DNA of 64,000 nucleotides. It comes from Brachynemurus nebulosus (taxonomy: Eukaryota > Arthropoda > Insecta > Neuroptera > Myrmeleontidae). Where the stretch lies: contig JAPWDM010000014.1 in assembly GCA_035578155.1 (NCBI GenBank), positions 12,565,501 through 12,629,500 on the forward strand. The letters are read 5' to 3'. Positions within the stretch are counted from its first letter, which is position 1, and every line of letters begins with the position of its first letter. Position numbers and translations under genes: made by a program. Below the pieces are notes generated by a model. It was given only the letters and a program-made list of their open reading frames with translations. It made no database searches and was not told the origin of the DNA. Positions 47,150-58,860 of the stretch are shown in pieces.

Positions 47150-47825
47150 ATTCTAGAGAAATTTCGTCTCAAATACTATTAAATTATCGAAGATGTTAAA
47201 ATGAAGTCGGAATTGCCCGTCAGGATATCAGAGACCAAAAAGAGCTTAAAATAAACTGCTAGACGGAACTTGGGTAGTAAGTGATTATTATGAACCACTG
47301 GGTAGTAAGGTTATAGTGATGGTAGACCACTGAGTAGTAAGATTACAGTGATTATGGGTCACTCGGTAGTAAGGTCATAGTGATTATAAATCACTGGGTG
47401 GTAAGGTCTCAGTAATTATGGACTACTGAGTAGTAAGTGACTATGGATCACTGGATAATAAGGTCACTGTGATTATGAACGATTATACTGTAGAGTCATA
47501 GTGGTTAAAAATCACTAAAATGGGACAATAAATTTTCATTTTTTGCAACGTTTAAGCAAAATAGTCTTTTTCATTAGATTTTCTTTTCATTTTTGGCTAT
47601 TACTCATAAATACTTATACAATAGTCCCTTACCAGCTGACCAACGTTTACTGATTCCAATCCCACCCCTTGGGAATGGACGTAGGAATGGAACAGAAAAA
47701 AATATTTCCGGCGACATTATTTCTACCTTAGAGTCGTTTAACAAGCGAAACCAATCAGTATAAACAACATTTCGCACAGAATTTCAGAATATCTGAGTAT
47801 TTGAAGTAAGTAATTGAATCTATAA
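47150..47825 (+). repeat. Dispersed element carrying minisatellite block 3
   Basis: Homologous to 29640-30255 on both sides of the array. The 32-bp array at about 47262-47520 has roughly eight units (ACCACTGGGTAGTAAGGTYA ... GTGATTATGG), with one unit shortened around 47425-47450. Right flank: CCGGCGACATTATTTC ... CACAGAATTTCAGAATATCT. Non-coding. Confidence 0.7.
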
Positions 47826-48859
47826 TAATTCAGATAATTTTCTATGTTAAATAATTTGTTTTCGTCTGTAGAAAAAAATTTCTGAATGTGTCCATAATAA
47901 CTATATTTTACTACTGTCTGATATTAATTTTCTTTAGGATACTTATAAAAATTATTTTGAAGGATCTTTTTACGGTCACGTGTAAGTATTTGCAAGAAAT
48001 ATATAGATTTCATACCGATGTCCTATGTTAAATTATTTATAAAATAAAAATAACTACTACTTCAACAACGACTAGTTTCCTACTGGTCTTTGTAGGACAC
48101 TTCTAACAAAAATTTAGAATATTTTTTTACTATTTCTCTTTTTTATGCCATGTTTTTTCAATACGTAAAAATATCATAATTCCGGAATTCTCTAGCAAAA
48201 TGAAAAAAATACCCCTACCCTACATTGCGTTGAACAGACACAACGAATTCATTAACGATCCAAAGTCTGGTTTCGTAACTCAAATTATATCATCCCTTAA
48301 AATCTGTTTACTGAAAAAATCACAATTATCATCAAAATATTGCCACAAATATTCGTCTTTCAATATAAAAATTTAATTTTGTCATTAAAAAACACGTCCT
48401 TATAACTATGGAGTTTTAATAAGGATGAATAATTATAATCACTTTATTTTCTTTGTAATTAGTAATAAATCAACACATTAGTTCCATATGAAAATATCTT
48501 GAGAATAAATTCAAAGTTCAAATAAATGACTCGAGTTCTCTAAAACTAATAAAAATTTTCCTAATTTTTAATTTTAATTTTTAGTTATCGGTTTTCATTA
48601 CCAGCTCTTTTTCCCACCGTTTTTTCATTCCATAAAGTTTTTGACTACAAGAAATTATCTGCGTAAAAATTGAATTTTTACATTCAAACAAGTAAGAATT
48701 TGTGAATTTTTGCCTGAAACTCGAATCAATAATTAAAATTTTAAAGTGAATTGAAGCTTTTTTTTCAATTTCCGTACAAGGGACCAAACTAGAATGTCTA
48801 TCAAACGGTTCCACTTGTAGCCAGTGAGTGACGTAAAATCTCCCAACTATGTTGTGTAG
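47826..48859. other. AT-rich spacer with one uncertain minus frame
   Basis: A 124-codon minus-strand frame (48581-48955) has its N-terminal third in the next hAT element. The rest shows no known domain. I do not call it. Confidence 0.45.
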
Positions 48860-49440
48860 TAGTGATGGGTCGCACATGTGCGAGTCACTCCAAAAGAGTG
48901 ACTCTTTTAAGTGTGCGGTGTACTGTGCGACTCTTACAAAAGGAGTCATTAGCACAGTCCGCCATAAAAGAAACTACAGGGCAATAGAAGAAAGTACAGC
49001 ACAGCACCTATACCACAATAAAACACTGTGCTATATGCTCCAGAAGAGTTGTGATTCGTTTCAAACTTAATCGCACACAACATGACACGTAACACAGTAT
49101 GCGAGTGTGCTTGGTACGTTGTGTGCTCCAAAAGAATCTCTCACTCTGTGCGGCACACCTCACTGTGCGGAGTCATGTGTGCTAGCACACATAAAAGAGT
49201 CGCTTCGACCCAACACAATTGTGTAAGTACACACTGTTTGCAATGGTGTTGGTTTGGTGTTTTGTAGTAGTGTGCGTATTCACACGCACTACTACAAAAC
49301 ACCTATTTTGGGACAGACCAACCTGTCCCATTCAAGTAACAATGTCTAACAATGTATTACAATGCACTGTGTGTTCGGCGACGGACACCGACTGACTACA
49401 TGTCTTAAGCCGTGTCGGGCACACTCTGGGCTCATCACTA
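48860..49440. mobile_element. hAT-like element, TAGTGATGGG ends, ~581 bp
   Basis: The left end TAGTGATGGGTCGCACATG and the right end read inward TAGTGATGAGCCCAGAGTG are typical of a hAT subgroup. No clear 8-bp duplication survives. It is rich in GAGTCAC/GTGACTC and GTGTGC words, has a perfect 17-bp stem GGTGTTTTGTAGTAGTG (49256-49303) and a GGGACAG/CTGTCCC hairpin at 49309. Frames inside (48849-49070, 49082-49267) are considered by-products of the repeats. Confidence 0.65.
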
Positions 49441-50209
49441 GTTACAATTTTCTACACTTACGCGGAGGACTTGGTTCCGTATAAATAACAACATACGTCA
49501 CTATATCACCCACCACTATTCTAATTATCCACTCACATCATTAGTCATGTAATATTTGGATGAAAAAAGTAGAAGAAAAAAAAAATGTTTGCTATAACAG
49601 TTTTCATTTTAATATTATGTACGTATGAATTGAACTTTATAAAAATTTATTTTGTTAATGTTACACGGCTGTATATTTTCCTATTTGGGCCGCGCTCGTT
49701 CGTGTTGTAATAAATATTGCGTAATAAAATTTTTGCACAGAAACACATAAACGAATCTGTAAAGCAGTTTCACTTGCGTTCATATATATGCTGTGTTATG
49801 TTGTTGTTACACTAACTAATTAGAATTTTAAATATGGACATGAAGCTATAAAAACAAACAAAATTTACGGCTCTAGAGTAACCAGCTCAAATTACTTTTT
49901 AGAATTTGTGTATACACGCAATCCCTACGCCGCGTGCAACGATCCGCAATCCGTTGACGACGCTGCCTTGGTATGGTAGCGAATTTTCTCATTCAGTGTA
50001 ATTATTTTAACATTCGATATAGAAAAGAGGTAATTTATTTTATAAAAGAGAAAATTAAACAAATAATAATTTATTAGAGTGGTAATTTTGCTTGTACATT
50101 TATAAAATCCTATATAAAATTTCATATAAGGAGTCCATGTCATTTTGCCAGTTAAATGCAATAACGAAAAGAATTATTTAGAAGTTATCATTTTTTGGCA
50201 ACATACTTG
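49441..50209. other. AT-rich spacer
   Basis: A 78-codon minus frame (49925-50161) has no motif. Nothing else. Confidence 0.5.
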
Positions 50210-50385
50210 CACAGCGAAAAAGTTTGTGTTAAAATTAACACAAATCACATGTCCAGAACGACCCACTCAATTTTTTGTATTACTTTAACACAAAACATTT
50301 GTGTCAAATCTATACACAAGATTTGTGTCAATGATTTAATACACAAGAGGACATAAATTTTGTGTTAATTTTTCAGATTTATCAG
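50210..50385. mobile_element. Small palindromic element built from ACACAAATTTGTGT words
   Basis: AAAATTAACACAAAT...ATGTCC near the left end is repeated inverted near the right end (GGACATAAATTTTGTGTTAA). Between them TTGTGT/ACACAA words occur at least six times. It resembles a small MITE; ends and duplication not definable. Confidence 0.45.
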
Positions 50386-50475
50386 AGTCATATGTTGCGA
50401 ATTTACTGACGGACACTCTAGGTACATGAAATATTCTTTTACTAATCAGTGTCGAAGTTGGATCTGACAGGTAAT

Positions 50476-50680
50476 CAAGGCCAAATTTACCCTAAGTGCC
50501 CAAGGCACTGCAAAAAATGCCTCCTCTGACAAATTCTTATTAACTCTCCCCCTTTTTTACCTTTTCCTATCAAAAACTAAATGACGAGCAAAAAAAAAAA
50601 AAACAGAATTATCATGTATGCTCCAAGTTTTACCGCCTAAGGTCAGTGCTCCGCATACCCCTAGTGTAGATCCGGCACTG
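50476..50680. mobile_element. hAT MITE, 205 bp
   Basis: The left end is CAAGGCCAAATTTACCC; the right end read inward is CAGTGCCGGATCTACAC. The flanks CAGGTAAT and CCGGCGAT match at five of eight positions. Same family style as 7031-7246 and 45006-45296, but more decayed. Confidence 0.6.
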
Positions 50681-51524
50681 CCGGCGATCAATACTAGATT
50701 ATTAATCGAAATCTGATGTTACTAAGTAAAAGAGGTTAGTATTAGGTATAATAGGATCTCGATTGTTTCAAAGAATAATGCTGGAAACTATAATGTTAAG
50801 AAAAACAATTAAAATTATTTTTTATTGGCTTAGATGATGTATTTAATATCTTTGGAAGGATATTCAACAGGAATTGAGATTGTGGTAATATTTTAAAAAT
50901 TTTTGAACCCAATTTCTAAAACAACTTTGAGAGATTGAAACGCTGGGTGTAGCATTTTGGAGTCTCTCAATTTAGTCGACATTAGAATATTTCATTACTT
51001 TTGCTATATTTCTATAAAAACCTCAAAAAAGTATAAACACACAAAACAATAAACACTTTTGAAACGCTACACACGTTTTTCTCAAAACTACATTTTCCAA
51101 AACGATGAGCAAAATAACTGCTGAACTTTTGATCCAGTTTACCTGAATGTTTATTTGTAGCTTCTTATTGTTAGATAAATTACCCAAGGCGGTATATATC
51201 GTATTATAAGATTTTTGAAATTGGTTTTTAGAAATGAATTTTTTATGAGCAAATTAGTGTTGATTTTTTCATCGATTTTCAAAATATTTTACAAACTGGT
51301 AATTTTAATCGGAAAATAAATGTATTCGTTTAATAATTCTGTAAGTGAAAGTAATTGTCAGGGCCCGTATTTTTATCACTCCAAAATCTCTATGCCCGAG
51401 AAATAAAAACCTGTATAAGTGAGAGTCGTTTTTCGCTCATGGACTTCCATAACTGAGACTGACGTGTAGATAATAGTAAAGACTGAATGTTTCGTTAAAT
51501 TTTTCCATGCCTTCACCATACTGT
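50681..51524. other. AT-rich spacer
   Basis: No feature supported. Confidence 0.5.
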
Positions 51525-51532
51525 ATTATATC

Positions 51533-52526
51533 CAGTGTTGTGCTTATCTAGATAACGTTGTCTGAAATTTTATCTAGATAACGTTTTCGTTATCTATTAT
51601 CTTTTATCTGGATATTCTTAAAAGAAGTTATGTTTTATCTTATCTTTTTATTAAGGGAAGAAAAAAGATAAGATAACGACATTATATCTTGATTTTTTCT
51701 GGAAAAAAAGAAAATTGAAACTAAATTCACCATTTTCATATATCCACTAACTGATGTGATAGAATTGGAATCATTTCCGCCATTTATTAGAATAACATTA
51801 GGTCGCGTAATATGAAATGTCATTTTCCGACCACTTGGTCGAGCATGTAATTTAGATAAATACCGACACTTAACCATTTTTTTAATTTTAAATATAACGA
51901 GAATTTATTTAGTTTGGAAGGATTTCCGCTATTAGGTAGAATAATATTATATAGGTCATGATATATGAAATGTCGACCATAAATATGTTCCCACCAAGTT
52001 AATCCCCCCCCCCATTTTCTTTTCTCAAACAAAATGATTGTACGATATTGTGCTAGTCGTGTACTATCATGTGCCGTAAATAATAGAAGCTGAATTCCGA
52101 GATTTTATGTTCAAAAACTATTTTTTGAGCATAAAATTAGCTCCGCCGTTTTTTCTTTAAAACAAAAAATGTTCTCTGTTGTGCTAGACGTGTGGCACCA
52201 TGAGCTATACGTAAAAAAATTAGAAATTCCAAAACATGTGGTTTTTATCGCCAAAAAGATTTATTTAAAAATTTTTGTAATTTATTGTAATTCACACATC
52301 TTTCTGCGGACAAGAGAGGTACCTTCGTGGTCCGGCACTGGTCCGCGGATTGGCGTTTGGAAACATTGAACGTGTGCATTATTTCTGTAAATATTATCTT
52401 ATCTTTTATCTAAAATTGTATCTAAATAACGGTTAAATTATCTGTTATCTTTATCTAGATATTATAAATTATGTTATCTATTATCTGTTATCTAGATAAT
52501 AAAATTGGATATCTTGACCAACACTG
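51533..52526. mobile_element. hAT-like element with TTATCTAGATAA subterminal arrays
   Basis: Ends CAGTGTTGTGCTTATC and, inward from the right, CAGTGTTGGTCAAGATATC. TTATATC lies immediately outside or at both ends (51526-51532 and 52527-52533), consistent with an 8-bp duplication with one change. Both ends are packed with TTATCTAGATAAC, TTATCTTTTATC and similar GATAA words (51545-51675 and 52395-52505). The interior has two diverged internal duplications (around 51765/51915 and 52015/52155) and a poly-C run at 52007. Minus frames inside (51635-51877, 51820-52032) are not transposase. Confidence 0.7.
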
Positions 52527-52753
52527 TTATATCTTATTGTATAAAAGATAAGTTAAGGAAAAATAATAGTTGATAATTGTTACAAGCTTCTCTATACAGA
52601 AAATTCTCATACTTAACGCCGCCAGCACGAAAACCGAACTTGACTCTTCCTATCCTAAACTATACGTATATCGTTATCTCTATATATCTGTCTGTTATTC
52701 GTTCACCCCCCAAAAACCATACACAACATAAATGATATACAATAATCTAGTTT

Positions 52754-52846
52754 ATGGTGACAGCCGATTCACCAATTTTCGTCGATGTACACACGCACAC
52801 ATCGAAATGTGGCGGGTGTGTGTGGCCTTACCATTGCGATGATATA
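52754..52846 (+). other. Open frame interrupted by the pogo-like insertion (5' part)
   Basis: From ATG at 52754 the frame runs 31 codons, rich in His/Cys/Thr, to the TA target site. If the pogo-like element and one TA copy are removed, the same frame stays open for about 52 more codons, to a stop near 54383. The flanks are G/C-richer and repeat-free. No family recognised. Another frame is open across the right flank (54217-54444), so composition alone may explain this. Confidence 0.25.
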
Positions 52847-53502
52847 CAGGTAACCCCCGAAGAAAACGGTACTCGAAGAACACGGACCTCGAAGAACACC
52901 GATACCTTTCCCCGAATTACACGGTTTCAAAAAACACGATTATTAAGTAATTCTTTTGAAAAATAATAAAATACATAATACCTATATATTATATATTTAA
53001 TATAAAGTTACACCGGTCCTCAATGTACGCGAATATATCCGTCCCATGTGGATTTGATTTGCACGAATAACATCGTGTAAATTGAATCTGTCATTGTACA
53101 AGGAAAAATACTGGAAATAAAAACTAATAAAATTTTTAGAGAATTTTATGATAAAAATGATAACGAATACGTTAGAAATTTACATATTTAAATTTTGAAA
53201 ATATCGTTATGTTCGACATCGATAAATAATTTTCAATACCAAAAAGTAGGCGTTGACATTCCTAATATGTTTGAAATACCCACAACTCGTTTCGCTTAAA
53301 CCTTCAAAAATTTCGTAATTTTTGAGCTACGATACACCGTTTATGAGATATTTACGATTAATGTTTTCAATAACGTAAAGCATCATTTATAATCTAACAT
53401 AATAAAAAACAGATACATTTTATGATAGACCGATTTCAGAGCTGATCAATGCTCAGTTCCATTCCATTCTTATTTCAATAAATACACATTGCATACACAT
53501 TA

Positions 53503-53677
53503 ACGTAAAAGCCCCTATACCGGAACACGATCATATATCCGAACAATTTTGACATTTATATATTAATGAAGTTATCTTTGAATGAAACCTCTGATAACAA
53601 AAATTATTATTAACATAATGATTATTTTTCAATTTAAATTCACCTTGCATTTAATGTTTCCTTACTTAATTAAAAAA

Positions 53678-53745
<68 letters not shown>

Positions 53746-54118
53746 CAATTTTTGTTGAATACAGTATTTTAATCCTTTATTTACGTCTGATACTTAACCC
53801 ATTCTATGTTTCCTACTTTGACGTATAGATGTCACTCTATGTGTCATATTTCTCATATTGCCTGTGTCATTAATAACTTCTACTGTCATTTATATTTCTT
53901 TGTTTGGATATAGATATCGACATTTTGTAAAAGAAAAATATTAATTAATAAAAAAAATTTTGGGTTGTATTTTTTTAAAAACATATTCTTTGGATTAAAA
54001 AAACTTTCTTTCATGCTTATTAAGAAAACAGAATGGATGTTTAATTTATTTGTCAATTTTTATAAGCCAGTTTAATTACACACCTAAAATTAGTGTTCCG
54101 TTATAGGGGCTTTTACGT
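53503..54118. mobile_element. TA-flanked TIR element nested in copy D
   Basis: ACGTAAAAGCCCCTATACCG and its complement (right end inward ACGTAAAAGCCCCTATAACG) lie between TA (53501-53502) and TA (54119-54120). The TIR is about 25 bp with one mismatch. Copy C lacks this segment, confirming an insertion. It contains a (TA)n tract at 53682. Non-coding. Confidence 0.72.
53682..53741. repeat. (TA)n microsatellite, ~60 bp
   Basis: An uninterrupted TA tract inside the nested TA element. Confidence 0.97.
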
Positions 54119-54224
54119 TACTTACAAATGTATATGAAATAGAATCCCGTCTTTTGTAGTCTGGAACGACACGATTTCAAGGAATACGGAACCAATTAAT
54201 CGTATTCTTCGGGGGATTGCTGTA

Positions 54225-55078
54225 CGTACGTTCGTTGATGGTCGTTGTCGGTGTTTATGTTACCCGTCACCCATTCGCGTTCATCAAACGTCATATTGTT
54301 ATGTTGTCATATCATTTTGTGTATGGGCTGGCTGTGACTATGGCATCCAACTGCTGGTTAAAGTTAATGATCATCACATATAACATACACAATACCAAGT
54401 CATGTCAAATGGCGATATTTCAAACATACACCTGCCGATTATAAACTGCTGCATTTTGGTCTATGGAAATTATACTTAATCAAGTATTTACAGTGTTACT
54501 TATTTGGCTTTCTTTCAGGCGCAGATCCCTTGCATCTGATTATACCCTTTTTCAATTTTCCTTGATTATCTCGAAAACTACAAAAGATAGAAAAAAACAC
54601 TTTATTAGACACAACACTTTATTTTTCAGAAGCTTTCGATTGGCATGCTTAATTCCAGGGTCGGACCCACTAGAGGGGCTGTTCGACAGGCTAGATTATG
54701 TTGCACCACTTGAATTTAGATGAAACTTTGTATGGTAATAAAGTACATTAAAACATAGTTATTGTATTTTTTTTGGATCCAGTCCCTTAATAGGAACCAA
54801 CTCAATACGATAACAATTGGATCGGATTTAAACCATGTTATTATCCTTAATAAGGATGACTGGGACATTAGAAAATATAACTAATATTCTCGGTATAGTA
54901 TTTTCTTTTACGTAGATTTAGGATTACTTTCCTATGTTGAGTATTAACCGAGAAAAATTTTTGAAGATAGCAGTCATTTTTGGATATTTTACTCGGTTTT
55001 GGCCAGGACGGTTGTAGATATCAATTACTTATAACCTCATAATACCGTTACTACACTATTACTATGAGTTGCTATGGG
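54225..55078. other. Spacer, G/C-richer at its start
   Basis: 54225-54390 continues the interrupted open frame described for 52754. After that the sequence is AT-rich. An 86-codon frame at 54463-54723 has no domain. No gene is called. Confidence 0.4.
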
Positions 55079-55385
55079 GTGTACATTGCCCATACAAACC
55101 CGGCTATACCCTTTCTCCATATACTAACAATATTGATAGATACAAATACACAAAATATATTTCTTCAGAAATTTCATACATATTAAATCGTTTATTTTCA
55201 TAAAAGAAAAATATACAAAAGATATACAAAGGTTAGAACTCAAATAAATAATCAAACAAGATGTATTATTGCCCATTGTACATTGCCCATACAAACCCGG
55301 CTATACCCATTCTCCCTATATTAACAATATTGATAGATACAAATACATAGAATATATTTTTGCAGAAATTTCATACATATTTCAA
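55079..55385 (+). repeat. Direct repeat, two ~110-bp copies 197 bp apart
   Basis: GTACATTGCCCATACAAACC begins both copies (55081 and 55278), followed by CGGCTATACCC, AACAATATTGATAGATACAA and CAGAAATTTCATACATATT. Similarity is about 90% by eye, a recent segmental tandem duplication. Confidence 0.8.
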
Positions 55386-56242
55386 TGCTTCAATAGCCTA
55401 TGTTTATAAAACCATTCACCAAAGCAAATAAAGTCTTAGTACGTTCTTTCTTTTACTTTTATCCACAACTTTCAAATATTAACTATTGGCTTAATATGAA
55501 AACTGTATACTGAAACAGACCCAACGGCAAATGGCTGATAATAATGATTTGGTTGCGTACAACGATATGATACATTTGCCAAATTGCATTTACATTGCAA
55601 ATATACAAAAAACCGAAAAAAAATCTAGGAAAAATAACAATGCCGTATAACAAAATAAAATGCAATAAAAACTAAAAATAATCAACTTAATACCGGGACA
55701 TTGTTTGATGCTATTTAAAAGTGTATATCCGGTATAATTTGCACAAAAAAAAAAATACAATAATAAAAAATTCAAAATATTCTGTTATCAAGAAAATATA
55801 AATTTATCTAGACAATCAGCGCAGCAGTTCTGTCATGAACATTGCTGGACTTGGGTTAAGTATATGTATAGGCACCATTAAATACAAACATGTGAAAATA
55901 TTGCAGTTGTTAGTGAGATTAATAATTTATTGTTAAGACGAGAAACAAAAAAAAAAAAAAATACTGATATGAAATTTTATTAGCATTTACTGCAGTCTGG
56001 TTTTCACATAATATGTTTTTATCTGTATTATTTAATTAAAAAAATTCAAGCAATAAATTTACTTATATCAATTTAACAGTGGGATAAAAATAGAATCAGA
56101 AAAGGCCATAGCCACAAAATACAGAAACGAAGTTACTATTTTTATACTAGCTTTATCTGCATGGACAAAAAATGACGTAAAAATCCCCACCAATATGTTA
56201 TATACATAAATAAATTGTTACCTCTAATTTCGCCAAAACAAT
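55386..56242. other. AT-rich spacer
   Basis: Frames at 55483-55665 and 55590-55775 are hydrophobic by AT composition only. Nothing else. Confidence 0.5.
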
Positions 56243-56736
56243 TAAGCTTATAATTTCGTTATTGACTTTATTTGGCGATAAAATATTAACAGCAGCAAAA
56301 AGAACTTTAAACAATATCAAACATGTCGACCGGTTTCGGTGTGTCAAAACACCATTCTCAAGACAAGAAAAGAAAATAAAAATTATTTTAAAAAATAAAT
56401 AAATAAAATAAAAGAACAGAAAATCTTCTAGTTTGGATCAAGACAATATCAAAATACGTGCATCCTCATAATGTATGATTATATCATTTTCATTTTTCGT
56501 ATTTTATTTATGAGGATGCACGTATTTTGATATTGTCTTGATCCAAACTAGAAGATTTTCTGTTCTTTTATTTTATTTATTTATTTTTTAAAATAATTTT
56601 TATTTTCTTTTCTTGTCTTGAGAATGGTGTTTTGACACACCGAAACCGGTCGACATGTTTGATATTGTTTAAAGTTCTTTTTGCTGCTGTTAATATTTTA
56701 TCGCCAAATAAAGTCAATAACGAAATTATAAACTTA
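56243..56736. repeat. 494-bp near-perfect palindrome
   Basis: Arms 56243-56471 and 56508-56736 (229 bp each) differ at only one position by my reading, around a 36-bp AT-rich loop. Each arm contains CATGTCGACCGGTTTCGGTG followed by TGTCAAAACACCATTCTCAA. Read the other way this is TTGAGAATGG-hairpin-CCGAAACCGG, a phrase common near the ends of Penelope-like and similar retroelements in arthropods. The near-identity indicates recent inverted duplication or ongoing gene conversion. No coding. Confidence 0.93.
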
Positions 56737-57886
56737 TGTTATATACATATACAGAGATTGTGTTTGTATTGTCCATTGTGGGTCTGTATGCGTATGACCG
56801 GTACCACTGCTCTGTTTTTTCTTGCATACATACATAGCATACATAACTGTGGTATTATATACGTACTGCTGCACTGCTGCAAGAATGACTAAACAATCGG
56901 CAACAATCGACATGTACTGGTTCACTGCTTCTGAACGACTGATCAACCTAACTGTGAGTTGACCTACTACTGTCCACAGATTTTTATATGTACGCTGATT
57001 CTGCATTCTGTAGCCGTAACTGTCGCGCCAAAAAAGAGAAAATAAGATTGGTAGTTTCAGGCTCAGGAAAAGTAAAAAAAATGGTTGTAGGATTACTTTT
57101 TGCACGATCGTGCATTTTCATGCATTGACCAATGCTCTTGACAATGCTAGTAAGCTATATTTCCCGAACGTTTGTTTATATCTATAGAAACCAAAAAATA
57201 ACAATGTGGCAAGAAAAATAGGTGCGCGGTAAATGAATAGGAGTGCGGTAAGTGAAATTACCTCAAAAATGATTGCAATTATTTATTTATATTGAAATTA
57301 ACAGTACAATTTGAACAATTAGAAAAACTAATTAATCCATTAATATGAGAATTTTCACTAGTTTGCACATTATTATGATTATTTTTGTTGCCATTAGTCT
57401 TCATATTTTATAGAAATCTCAAAAGGTTGTTCAATTATTAAAATTTTCTGTGTGTCTTCATCATCTTTCTTTCATTTTACGAGAACAAATTTGCAGCCAA
57501 AATTAAAATGCTTCATCAATTTCATTATCTCACTAACATTATAGTTTAACAAACTAATTTCATCAATTTTTCTAATAGAAAATTCAAAAAAAAAAAAAAA
57601 AAATTTCACGCCAATATTGACACTTAATTTTTTATTTACAAATATAGTTGTCAATTGTCACTACAAATATTCGTAGTTACTATAAAAATTTATAATATTT
57701 AGTCATGATTATTCTATGTAATAACATAGAAATATAAATTTCACCTCTATTATCCGAATTTTATTAGTCGAATTTTCTCCGAAAAATTAGACTTATACAG
57801 TCTATATGATAAGAGCTGCGAGAGGCGAGAGTAGGGGCGCTATCCGTTTTCGGACCCGTAGAACACGAATATGTAGAAAAAAAATG

Positions 57887-57890
<4 letters not shown>
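56737..57890. other. AT-rich spacer
   Basis: The 123-codon minus frame 56734-57105 starts beside the palindrome and has no recognisable domain. No gene is called. Confidence 0.45.

Positions 57891-57966
<76 letters not shown>
57891..57966. repeat. (TA)n microsatellite, ~76 bp
   Basis: A pure TA tract, ten bases upstream of the tandem array at 57975. Confidence 0.97.
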
Positions 57967-57968
<2 letters not shown>

Positions 57969-57974
57969 CCGCCA

Positions 57975-58860
57975 CCTTTTAATTTGTGTAGGGCCCCCCT
58001 ATGGAAGTTAAGAGATGAAATTTAGTAAATGGGGCTCATTTTCGAGGCACCTCATACTATCAAAGTGGGGTCAAATTTTTTTTCTGACCCGACCTTTAAG
58101 GGGGTGGTGGGGGGCGGAAAAGCAATAAAACTTTTCCAAACCGGTTTTAAATAATGTTTCGGTCAATTATCTACAACATATCCAAAATTCAGCTTCCTAG
58201 GATGATTTGGTGGAAGTAGAGGGGGGAAAAACGATTTTTGCTGGATCTAACAGGCCCCCAGCCCCCCAGAATTAACGTAGAGGGTTGAAATTTGGTGTGT
58301 TGATAAAGTTCGTACCTAGGTTGTGCTTTTTGGAGGTTTTAATATTTTACCCCCACCCCCCTCATTTTTAAGCTACAATTTCATGCATTTTCGACGTTTT
58401 CGAAGTTTGTACCACTCGCACAGGTCGCCCAAATAAACCTAGAGGGCTGAAATTTTGTATTCGGATTGAGTTAGTATCAAGGGGGTGCCTTTTGGGGGTC
58501 TCGACTTTCAAACCCTACCGCCACCATTTTTATACCCAAAAGAACATGATTTTTCTTGTTTTTTAACAGTTTCGTTCGGGTCAAAATCTCCCCAAATAAA
58601 CCTAGAGGGCTGAAATTTTGTGTACAGGTTAAGCTAATAGCCAGACACTGTTTTTTGGGGGTTTCAACTTTTAACCCTTACCCCCACGATTTTTACGCCA
58701 ATATTTCCTTAATTTTTTTGCTTGTTTTCTAACACGTCTAGAGACTCTCTAAGGAAACCTAGAGGGCTGAAATTTTGTACGTGTATTCAGTTAGTATCCA
58801 GCTAGTACCTTTTAGGGAGTCCAAATTACTTTTCCCCCTACTTATTTCATTTTTACATCG
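57975..58860 (+). repeat. Tandem array, ~160-bp unit, G-rich
   Basis: CCTAGAGGGCTGAAATTTTG starts units at 58438, 58601 and 58758, and a variant (GTAGAGGGTTGAAATTTGG) at 58275: spacing 163, 163 and 157 bp. Each unit also has CCTTTTGGGGGTYTC, then ACCCTTACCCCCAC-like text and ATTTTTA. The first ~300 bp are more diverged units. G- and C-rich blocks stand out from the AT-rich host. No consistent frame across units. Class unknown. Confidence 0.8.

Larger units (their letters stand above)
52847..54222 (+). mobile_element. pogo/Tigger-like TA element, copy D (1376 bp)
   Basis: Left CAGGTAACCCCCGAAGAAAA and right (read inward) CAGCAATCCCCCGAAGAATA between TA (52845-52846) and TA (54223-54224). It is clearly related to copy C along the outer parts (ACACGGTTTCAAAAAACACG; GATTTGCACGAATAACATCG). 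It is longer because a separate TA element sits at 53503-54118. No transposase frame. Confidence 0.78.

Noticed and set aside
48581..48955. 124-codon minus-strand frame
   Set aside because: Its N-terminal part is hAT terminal sequence and the remainder has no recognisable motif or splice context.
56734..57105. 123-codon minus-strand frame
   Set aside because: Begins at the palindrome edge, lacks any family signature and overlaps an open plus frame.
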